A DNA stretch of 51,147 nt from CAZOEL01 sp964578835 (lineage in GTDB: Bacteria > Desulfobacterota > Syntrophobacteria > Syntrophobacterales > Syntrophobacteraceae): contig CAZOEL010000050.1 in assembly GCA_964578835.1 (NCBI GenBank), positions 1-51,147 of the forward strand, written 5' to 3'. The notes under the pieces were generated by a model, which did not search any database, had not been told where the DNA came from, and was given only the letters and a program-made list of their open reading frames with translations. The position numbers were made by a program, and so were the translations under genes. Below, in pieces: positions 44,440 to 51,147 of the stretch. Positions within the stretch are counted from its first letter, which is position 1, and each line of letters opens with the position of its first letter.

Positions 44440-45486
44440 TCAGAACCAGGACCTTTGAATCCAGGCGTCGTGTTCGAGATCCTTCATATCTTTTTCCAGC
44501 ACGAGGTAATGAGATGCATTCTGGATGGCCAGTCCGCCAAGATAGGCTAGGGCTGTGGCGAGCATGACTTCATCTTCGGTGAATTCTTTGGGCGCTCCGC
44601 TGTAGAGCCTCATCACCCCTATGACGTTCTCCTTGGTCTTTATGGGGATCGAGAGGATAGAGACAATCCCCTCCTTCTGCTTTTCCTGCTTGTGCTTAAC
44701 TCTCCGGTCTTCCAACACGTTCTTGATCGCTACCGGCTTTCCCGCAAGGGTCTCATCCACGCTCTTCTCAACATACAAAGGCCCGCGGTTGAGATAGGTC
44801 TCGCTTAGGCCGTAACTCGCCACGAATTCCAAAGTTCTTTTTTCTTCGTTGATAAGGAGAATGGAGGACGCCTTGACTTTGAAAGCTTCTGCGATTTCAG
44901 CAGTCAGGATGTGCAGGATCTTCTTCATATCGAGACTGGAATTGAGGTTGATCGCAAGGTCCTGGAAAAGAGCCGTATTCTTTCTCGACTGCTCGATCAG
45001 TCGAACGTGCTCGATAGCCATGCCGCCTTGTTCCGCTATGGCGATTGCTAAATCGATTTCATCGCGGGTGAACAGCCGTGGACTGGCGGTGAAAAGAGAA
45101 AGCCCTCCGATAAGCTTGTTTTTCACTACGACCGGCACTGCCAATATGGAGGCGAAATCCTTGGTTTTCTTAATTCCCAGTTCCTCCAGTCTACTGTCCG
45201 AAGCTATGTCGTGGGAAAAGAAGTAGCCCTCTTCCCGGAAAACTGGAACAAGCTTATCCGGGTTAGAAAATGCATATCGAAGGTAGTTTTCTGAAAGTCC
45301 TTTCTGAGCTGAAGGAACAAACCGGGCTTCTTCCTCGTCGAACAGAAAAAGACAGGCCGCCTTCACTTTCATGGCGTCGACGACGCTGGTTACGATTAGA
45401 TCCAATACATCTTTCCTGTTCGTGGTCGATCCTAACGATCTGCTTATTCTGCAAATGGTCTTGAAATAGTCATTCTCGCAGCTCAT
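44440..45486 (-). CDS. Tandem GAF-domain protein
   Basis: The 348-residue soluble protein contains two GAF domains (about 20-160 and 185-330; ILAVPVVVKNKLIGGLSLF and ILSIPIKTKENVIGVMRLY) and no output domain. GAF domains bind cyclic nucleotides, small ligands or redox cofactors. Such stand-alone proteins act through a partner. AAGGAG is 10 nt before the ATG. The ligand is unknown. Confidence 0.88.
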   Translation of the reverse strand: MSCENDYFKTICRISRSLGSTTNRKDVLDLIVTSVVDAMKVKAACLFLFDEEEARFVPSAQKGLSENYLRYAFSNPDKLVPVFREEGYFFSHDIASDSRLEELGIKKTKDFASILAVPVVVKNKLIGGLSLFTASPRLFTRDEIDLAIAIAEQGGMAIEHVRLIEQSRKNTALFQDLAINLNSSLDMKKILHILTAEIAEAFKVKASSILLINEEKRTLEFVASYGLSETYLNRGPLYVEKSVDETLAGKPVAIKNVLEDRRVKHKQEKQKEGIVSILSIPIKTKENVIGVMRLYSGAPKEFTEDEVMLATALAYLGGLAIQNASHYLVLEKDMKDLEHDAWIQRSWF

Positions 45487-45746
45487 AAGACGTTTCTCCT
45501 TTGGTTGGAGGGGCCCGGAAATCTTGTTTCATTAGACCTTCCTGATGAGTCCACGTACATGTGGATTTCGTCGTTTTCATACCTAATTTGTCCGAGACGG
45601 CCCATTGTCAAGGTGGACATGAGCAAAAGCCGGAAAAATCTCCAGCCGCAAAGCCTGTGCGGCGAGTCGTAGGTCTCGGCTTCCAGCCCCCTTTGCTTGC
45701 CCGCCATGTCTATGACCGTCAAGGCGTTGAAAAGAACTTTTCCCAT
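45483..45746 (-). CDS. Possible small protein preceding the GAF gene
   Basis: An 87-codon frame whose stop overlaps the GAF ATG (ATGA at 45483-45486), which would fit translational coupling. It contains the peptide QIRYENDEIHMYVDSSGR. No start has a good Shine-Dalgarno, and no family is recognised. The overlap may be chance. The rest of 45487-45818 shows no other gene. Confidence 0.25.
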   Translation of the reverse strand: MGKVLFNALTVIDMAGKQRGLEAETYDSPHRLCGWRFFRLLLMSTLTMGRLGQIRYENDEIHMYVDSSGRSNETRFPGPSNQRRNVL

Positions 45747-45818
45747 GACATGCGGGCTCTGGTTATGTTAAAAGGAACCGTTGTCCAGTTGAAAAGGGAT
45801 TGATCGAAAGGTAAAAGT

Positions 45819-45929
45819 ATGATTGCGCCCCCTGACAGAGCCAGACGAGCTTGTATCGCATGCGGCGCCGCAGCAGCGGCGTTGGCGGCCAGATGGCCCG
45901 TGGTTCTGAGGGGAGACGGATTGGTCTGA
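45819..45929 (+). CDS. Ala-rich leader peptide (candidate)
   Basis: This is a 36-codon ORF: ATG at 45819 with AAAGG 7 nt upstream. Codons 16-24 include a run of five consecutive Ala, a Leu, then two more Ala (GCC GCA GCA GCG GCG TTG GCG GCC). Two rho-independent terminators follow before the aminotransferase. A CCGCAGC within the Ala codons could pair with the first terminator's left arm. The shape is that of an amino-acid attenuator, but this is inference. Confidence 0.35.
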   Translation: MIAPPDRARRACIACGAAAAALAARWPVVLRGDGLV

Positions 45930-45950
45930 TTCTCCAAAAAAGTAAACTCA

Positions 45951-45980
45951 GGGCTGCGGGCAGATGGACGCAGCCTTTTT
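45951..45980 (+). terminator. Terminator 1 upstream of the aminotransferase
   Basis: GGCTGCG (45952-45958) pairs with CGCAGCC (45969-45975), and five T residues follow. It lies 22 nt after the leader ORF stop. Confidence 0.75.
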
Positions 45981-45987
45981 GCTTTAA

Positions 45988-46019
45988 GGGCTGCGACTGA
46001 CTCGCAGCCCTTTTATTTT
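45988..46019 (+). terminator. Terminator 2 upstream of the aminotransferase
   Basis: GGGCTGCGA (45988-45996) pairs with TCGCAGCCC (46002-46010), and TTTTATTTT follows. The stem repeats that of terminator 1. It ends 60 nt before the aminotransferase ATG. Confidence 0.85.
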
Positions 46020-46079
46020 GTGGGTTGCGGAGCCATCCTTGAAGCTCGGCGGCGATGGAAATGAAACGGGAAGGATATT

Positions 46080-47390
46080 ATGAGAATCGATATCGTGCAC
46101 ATGGGCGCGGGCAAGCTGAATTACGAAATCCGAAAAATAATTCGCATAGCGGAAAAACTGCAGGAGCTGGGAGTCAAGGTAAACCTGGAAAATATTGGCG
46201 ATCCGGTGGCGAAAGGAGAAAAGATCCCTACGTGGATGAAGGAGATCGTTGCAGATTTGGCCATGCAGGATTGCTCCTATGGCTACTGCCCCACCCAGGG
46301 CATTCTCGAGACCAGAGAATTCCTTGCGAAGCAGAACAACCGCAACGGGGGCGTCCATATAACTCCGAACGACATCATTTTCTTCAATGGTCTTGGAGAA
46401 GCGATAACCAAAGTTTACGGACTACTTCGGAGCACTGCGCGGGTGATCACCCCTTCCCCCACCTACACTACGCACTCGGCGTCTGAAGCTGCGCATGCCG
46501 GCCAGCCCCCAGTCACCTATCCCCTTGATCCGCATAACCAATGGCATCCCGATATTCAGGAATTGCGCAGAAGAGTGAAGTATAATCCGTCAGTGGCCGG
46601 CATATTGATCATCAACCCGGATAATCCGACCGGCGCCGTTTATCCGGAAAGCGTCCTGCGTCAGATAGTCGCGATAGCCGAAGAATTCGACTTGTTCATT
46701 ATTGCCGATGAAATCTACCAGAACCTGGTTTATAACGGTCAGAAGACCAAGCATATCTCGGATGTCATAGGGAACGTGCCCGGGCTCGCCATGAAAGGCG
46801 TCTCCAAGGAGCTGCCGTGGCCTGGCTCCCGTTGTGGCTGGATCGAAATATACAATGCGGATAAAGATCCTCATTTCGCCAGCTACACGCAGAGCATTCT
46901 CAATGCGAAAATGGTGGAAGTTTGTTCGACCACCTTGCCCCAGAGGGCTATCCCTCATATTTTTAAACATCCTCTTTATCACGAGTACCTCGATGGGAGG
47001 CGACGCCGCTACGAAAAGCTTTCGGGCATAGCTTACGAAAAGTTGAAGGATGTTCCGGGCGTGCTGATTAACCGCACCGATGGAGCTTTTTACATGAGTG
47101 TGGTGTTCGAGGATGGGCGTCTGAACGGACAGCAGGTTCTACCCGTTGAAAACCGTGAGGCGAAGAATTTGGTGGAGGAGCTTACCCGGGAGCCGAATAT
47201 GCCGCTGGACAAGCGCTTTGTCTACTATCTTCTGGCTGCAACCGGCATTTGCGTCGTTCCGCTTTCTTCCTTCAATACCGACTTGCAGGGGTTCCGAATG
47301 ACTTTGCTCGAGCCGGACGAAGCTGAATTCCGGCAGATTGTCGAAAAGCTTTCGGAAAACATTCGACTCTATCTGGAATCGCGTAAATAA
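46080..47390 (+). CDS. Class I/II PLP-dependent aminotransferase (AlaT/AspC-like)
   Basis: The 436-residue fold-type I enzyme has DNPTG (181-185), ADEIY (209-213) and the PLP Lys243 (KGVSKELPWPGSRCGW). It transfers an amino group between an amino acid and a 2-oxo acid; alanine or aspartate type is most likely, but specificity cannot be read. GGAAGGA precedes the ATG. It follows a possible attenuator and precedes pgi by 43 bp, likely in one operon. Confidence 0.85.
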   Translation: MRIDIVHMGAGKLNYEIRKIIRIAEKLQELGVKVNLENIGDPVAKGEKIPTWMKEIVADLAMQDCSYGYCPTQGILETREFLAKQNNRNGGVHITPNDIIFFNGLGEAITKVYGLLRSTARVITPSPTYTTHSASEAAHAGQPPVTYPLDPHNQWHPDIQELRRRVKYNPSVAGILIINPDNPTGAVYPESVLRQIVAIAEEFDLFIIADEIYQNLVYNGQKTKHISDVIGNVPGLAMKGVSKELPWPGSRCGWIEIYNADKDPHFASYTQSILNAKMVEVCSTTLPQRAIPHIFKHPLYHEYLDGRRRRYEKLSGIAYEKLKDVPGVLINRTDGAFYMSVVFEDGRLNGQQVLPVENREAKNLVEELTREPNMPLDKRFVYYLLAATGICVVPLSSFNTDLQGFRMTLLEPDEAEFRQIVEKLSENIRLYLESRK

Positions 47391-47433
47391 TTTTTGACTC
47401 ATTAGCACCCAGCCCCAAGAGGAGATCAATTCC

Positions 47434-49071
47434 ATGAAGGCGCCTAAGACTTCGCTGCTCGACGCCCGGCCGGCCTGGCGGGCTCTCGAGACGCATTATC
47501 AAAGCATGAAAGATTTCCATCTAAGGGATTTTTTCGCTCGTGATCCCGAACGGGGCGAACGCTTCAGGGCTGAAGCCGCAGGGGTCTACCTGGACTATTC
47601 CAAAAACCGGATCACCGACGAGACGATCCGTCTTCTTGTGGAGCTTGCAGAATCTTGCGGACTGCGCGAGAGCATCGACGCCATGTTTCGAGGCGAGAAG
47701 ATCAATGTGACGGAAAATAGGGCGGCGCTTCATGTGGCGTTGCGGACGCCCCGGGGAAAAACGATCTATGTCGATGGCGGGGAAGTAGTCCGGGAAGTCC
47801 ATGAAGTATTGGAGAGGATGGCCGATTTCGCCCGTCTGGTTCGAGACGGGCAATGGGTTGGGCATACGGGAAAACCCGTTCGCAATGTCGTCAATATCGG
47901 CATCGGAGGCTCGGATCTGGGGCCCCGGATGGCTTACGAAGCTTTGCGCTATTACAGCCAGCGCAATATGGCGTTTCGTTTTGTATCGAACGTGGATGGA
48001 GCGGATTTTGCCGAAGCGACCCATGACTTGAATCCCGAAGAGACGCTTTTTATCGTTTCATCAAAAACCTTCACCACCCTGGAAACAATGACCAACGCCG
48101 GAACCGCCAGGCAGTGGCTGCTCGATGCGCTGCTCGATGAAAAAGCCGTATCCCGCCATTTCGTGGCCGTTTCGACCAATGCTGAAAAAGTAGCTCAATT
48201 TGGCATCGACACCGCCAACATGTTCGGCTTCTGGGATTGGGTCGGCGGGCGATATTCAATGGATTCGGCCATAGGGCTCTCGACCATGATCGCCGTAGGC
48301 CCGGACTATTTCCAATCGATGCTTGCCGGCTTCCATGCAATGGACGAACATTTCAGATCCGCTCCTTTCGAAAGCAATCTTCCGGTTCTGATGGGATTGC
48401 TCTCCGTGTGGAACAATAATTTTCTAGGGGCCGAGACGGTTGCGGTCCTCCCCTACGATCAGCACCTCAGCCGTTTTCCCGCTTATCTTCAGCAGTTGAT
48501 CATGGAAAGCAACGGAAAGCGCGCAACGCTTGACGGCTCCTATGCCGATTACCAGACCAGTCCCGTATACTGGGGCGAGCCGGGCACAAACGGCCAACAC
48601 TCATTTTACCAGCTTATTCACCAAGGAACAAAGCTCATCCCGTGCGACTTTATAGGCTTTTGCAAGAGCCTTAATCCTCTCGGAAAACACCATGATTTGC
48701 TCATGGCTAATTTTTTCGCTCAAACGGAGGCGATGGCGTTCGGAAAGACAGAATCCGAGCTCAGGGCTGAAGGCGCGTCCGAGCGGCTAGCTTCGCACCG
48801 CGCTTGCCGCGGCAATCAACCCACAAATACGATTCTCCTGGAACAGTTGACACCGGAATCATTGGGAAAATTGATTGCGCTCTACGAGCATATCGTTTTT
48901 ACCCAAGGCGTTATATGGAATATCAATCCGTTTGACCAGTGGGGCGTCGAACTGGGGAAAGCGCTCGCCAACCGCATCATCCCGGAATTGGAAGCGAATG
49001 AAGATGCCGCGCTTGACCACGACAGCTCGACCAACGCCCTCATCCGACATTATCGCTTGTACAAAGCGTGA
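47434..49071 (+). CDS. pgi: Glucose-6-phosphate isomerase
   Basis: The 545-residue enzyme interconverts glucose-6-phosphate and fructose-6-phosphate. Signatures include VNIGIGGSDLGPRMAYEAL, SSKTFTTLETMTNA, WDWVGGRYSMDSAIGLS, EPGTNGQHSFYQLIHQGT and GVIWNINPFDQWGVELGK. AGAGGAG stands upstream of the ATG. Length is normal for the classical family. It lies 43 bp after the aminotransferase and is probably co-transcribed. Confidence 0.96.
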   Translation: MKAPKTSLLDARPAWRALETHYQSMKDFHLRDFFARDPERGERFRAEAAGVYLDYSKNRITDETIRLLVELAESCGLRESIDAMFRGEKINVTENRAALHVALRTPRGKTIYVDGGEVVREVHEVLERMADFARLVRDGQWVGHTGKPVRNVVNIGIGGSDLGPRMAYEALRYYSQRNMAFRFVSNVDGADFAEATHDLNPEETLFIVSSKTFTTLETMTNAGTARQWLLDALLDEKAVSRHFVAVSTNAEKVAQFGIDTANMFGFWDWVGGRYSMDSAIGLSTMIAVGPDYFQSMLAGFHAMDEHFRSAPFESNLPVLMGLLSVWNNNFLGAETVAVLPYDQHLSRFPAYLQQLIMESNGKRATLDGSYADYQTSPVYWGEPGTNGQHSFYQLIHQGTKLIPCDFIGFCKSLNPLGKHHDLLMANFFAQTEAMAFGKTESELRAEGASERLASHRACRGNQPTNTILLEQLTPESLGKLIALYEHIVFTQGVIWNINPFDQWGVELGKALANRIIPELEANEDAALDHDSSTNALIRHYRLYKA

Positions 49072-49081
49072 GCGATTCATG

Positions 49082-49120
49082 GTAGACAGTCGGGATAAGA
49101 AAGCATGCCCGATTGTCTAC
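49082..49120 (+). terminator. Hairpin after pgi
   Basis: GTAGACAGTCGGG (49082-49094) pairs with CCCGATTGTCTAC (49108-49120), with one G-T pair. No clear T-run follows. The remaining sequence to 49444 is A/T-rich leader for the ATPase gene; no gene seen. Confidence 0.6.
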
Positions 49121-49444
49121 TATTGAGGCGATCGTTCGATCAGTTTCTTTCTGGCTCTTTTCGTCCTTATCTTCTTCGACCGTTTACTGAAAGCCTTGCC
49201 TTCTGATAGCGTCGGCTCCAGCAGAGCCGTACAAATAGGGAAAAACGCCATCGGCTTACTTTAGACCGTTTCATGAAGTCGTATTATGCTATAGTTTATT
49301 ATCGGCGACGCCGCCGAGCCAAGCGGAGAGCATGATTATTGCCTGAGCATCGGTTCTTCAGCTTCTGTCAGGAGGGCTCGAGAGCAGCGGCGACGGAACG
49401 CTCTTAAATGGAGAGAACACCACGGATGTCCGAGGCCTTCGAAT

Positions 49445-51147
49445 ATGGAAAAACTGCAAGAAGATCGTGCTGATGAGCCGAAAAACGTGATCGCTCGGCT
49501 ACTCATCAAGGAGGGTCTTTTGACCGAAGCTCAGCTCAGGTATGCGAGCAGGGTTCAGTCGAAGCTTACGGCGCACCGGTCGCTTGCGCAGGTTTTCCAG
49601 GATCTGGGCTATATTACCGCGCAGCAGCTGAGAATGGTGCTGAGGAACAATCGCTTTTCCTTGAAGCTCGGCGAGCTCCTGCTGGAGCTGGGCGCGATAA
49701 ATCGGGAGCAGCTCGAGAGCGCCTTGAGCATACAACAGGTGGCGGTTGAAAAGAAGCGGCTTGGCGAGATACTCATAGAATCCCGAATAATATCGGAGAG
49801 AGAGCTTATCGAGATACTCTCCGTCCAGCTGGGCATTCCTTATATCGATCCGCAAGCCATCACGCTGAACAAAGAATTGCTCGACAAAGTGCCTCTGAAC
49901 TGGTACTCGACCCATCGCTTCATTCCCGTTAGCAAGACTGGGGATAAAGTGCTCGTCGCTCTTGTCGATCCCATGGATCAGAAAGCTCTCGATGCAGCGC
50001 GGATGATCTTCGGACGGGATCTCCTTCTCGCCATCTGTTCGCGAAACGCGCTCTCTGAGGCGATGGCGCTCTTTGAGCAGAACAAAGGAGAGCGACGCCC
50101 TAAAGAAATCGATGAAAGCAAGGTTGTCGGGGCTGTCAACTCCATCATGGCGGATGCCGCCCGCATGCAGGCGAGCGATATTCATATCGAGCCTCAGAGG
50201 GATAAAGTCCGCATCCGATTTAGAATCGACGGGGCTTTGATTCTCTACAAGGAGCTCGAACTGGATATGGCTCCCGCTCTGACCAACCGGTTCAAGATAC
50301 TTGCCAAAGCCGATATCGCAGAGAGAAGACGACATCAGGACGGCAGAATTCTTTTTGAAAATCCCGAGAATAATTCATCGATCGATATGCGCGTCTCTTT
50401 TTTCGTGACGGTGTGGGGAGAGAAGATCGTCCTGCGGCTGCTGAGCAGCAAGGGAATGCTGTTGAGGATTCAGGATATCGGCATCTTCCCCAATCTGGTG
50501 GAGCGGTTTTGCTACGACGCATTGGATGCGCCAACGGGCGTGATCCTCATCACCGGACCCACGGGATCGGGGAAGACGACCACGCTCTACAGCTGTGTGA
50601 GATACCTCGACAAACTCGAAACGAGCATCGTTACGGTAGAAGACCCGGTCGAATACATCATCGACGGCATTGCCCAATGCTCTATCAATCCGAAGATCAA
50701 CCTCACTTTTGAAGAGAGTCTGAAGGCCATTGTGCGGCAGGACCCGGATGTCATCGTGGTGGGTGAGATCCGTGATTCGTTCTCCGCCGAAACGTGTATT
50801 CAGGCCTCTCTTACCGGGCACAAAGTGCTCGCGACTTTCCATACCGAGGATAGCGTCGGAGCGTTGATCCGTTTGCTCAACATGAATATAGAGCCGTTCT
50901 TGATCTCTTCGACCGTGGTGAGCGTCGTTGCGCAAAGGCTTCTCAGACGGGTATGTCCCCAGTGCGAGGAGGCTTACATTCCCACGCCCATAGAGCTGCA
51001 TCGGCTGGGGTATACCGGCGGCGACATACGAGGCCTGAGCTTCAAGGAGGGGCGGGGCTGTCCAGCCTGCCATCATACCGGTTACAGGGGACGCGTCGGG
51101 GTCCATGAGATTCTTATATTGAACGAGATGGTCAAAGACGCTATTAT
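49445..51147 (+). CDS. PilB/GspE-type secretion or pilus ATPase, 3' end cut
   Basis: At least 567 residues; the right window edge cuts it. Two N-terminal MshEN-type repeats (about 40-130) precede the ATPase. It has Walker A GPTGSGKT (371-378), Asp box TVEDPVE (397-403), Walker B DPDVIVVGEIRD (433-444) and His box ATFHTED (463-469). The CPQC/CPAC zinc tetracysteine is at about 504-507 and 539-542. It powers type IV pilus extension or type II secretion; which of the two is not decidable here. GAGG precedes the ATG at 49445. Confidence 0.9.
   Translation, partial: MEKLQEDRADEPKNVIARLLIKEGLLTEAQLRYASRVQSKLTAHRSLAQVFQDLGYITAQQLRMVLRNNRFSLKLGELLLELGAINREQLESALSIQQVAVEKKRLGEILIESRIISERELIEILSVQLGIPYIDPQAITLNKELLDKVPLNWYSTHRFIPVSKTGDKVLVALVDPMDQKALDAARMIFGRDLLLAICSRNALSEAMALFEQNKGERRPKEIDESKVVGAVNSIMADAARMQASDIHIEPQRDKVRIRFRIDGALILYKELELDMAPALTNRFKILAKADIAERRRHQDGRILFENPENNSSIDMRVSFFVTVWGEKIVLRLLSSKGMLLRIQDIGIFPNLVERFCYDALDAPTGVILITGPTGSGKTTTLYSCVRYLDKLETSIVTVEDPVEYIIDGIAQCSINPKINLTFEESLKAIVRQDPDVIVVGEIRDSFSAETCIQASLTGHKVLATFHTEDSVGALIRLLNMNIEPFLISSTVVSVVAQRLLRRVCPQCEEAYIPTPIELHRLGYTGGDIRGLSFKEGRGCPACHHTGYRGRVGVHEILILNEMVKDAI

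Overview
The window reads as a chromosomal segment of a Gram-negative bacterium. Lnt, a PilB/GspE-type ATPase, signal peptides and secreted c-type cytochromes imply two membranes. The mix of an ADP-forming acyl-CoA synthetase, a PAS-LuxR regulator, DUF2231 and PRC-barrel proteins, NHL-repeat and GAF proteins, AmtB with a sigma-54 promoter, and many small foldback repeats resembles uncultured Desulfobacterota (deltaproteobacterial) or allied anaerobe genomes. That placement is inference: there is no rRNA or other taxonomic marker. I found no tRNA, rRNA, CRISPR array, transposase or phage gene.

Layout. 1-435: repeat-rich edge. 436-5567 (minus): a DUF3999/DUF2339 membrane pair and a RmlD-like reductase. 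5753-7420: small membrane protein, DUF2231-cytochrome c fusion and a convergent cytochrome c. 7651-11671: cupin, a translationally coupled HAD phosphatase plus glycerol-1-phosphate-dehydrogenase-like pair, a small membrane protein, and two foldback or MITE-like repeats. 11672-16396: PAS-LuxR regulator, six-repeat NHL protein, ANR-like small protein, more repeats. 16397-20054: sensor histidine kinase followed by two paralogous NarL-type response regulators. 20402-23325: NDP-forming acyl-CoA synthetase coupled to a sugar-phosphate isomerase. 24581-29837: Lon, a TtuA/TtcA-like tRNA thiolase, radical SAM protein and NAD kinase. 30184-36000: REC-GGDEF protein, SpeD with a long leader, then corC, lnt and prfB (prfB with its programmed +1 frameshift). 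36099-39806: AmtB under a sigma-54 promoter and small stress or membrane proteins. 39981-44013: TreZ and a glycogen-debranching enzyme. 44107-45486 (minus): Cys-rich small protein and tandem-GAF protein. 45819-49071: an Ala-rich leader ORF with two terminators, a class I aminotransferase and Pgi. 49445 to the edge: PilB/GspE ATPase, cut by the window end.

How genes work together. Clear functional units are the kinase/regulator cluster, the debranching/trehalose pair, corC-lnt-prfB, and the coupled HAD/G1P-dehydrogenase pair. The rest is mostly housekeeping. The least ordinary items are the candidate attenuator before the aminotransferase (45819-46019), the long speD leader (31213-31585), the HAD/G1P-dehydrogenase operon, and the number of unrelated foldback repeats between genes. 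I did not find one large undescribed system. All family assignments come from reading motifs by eye, without database searches.
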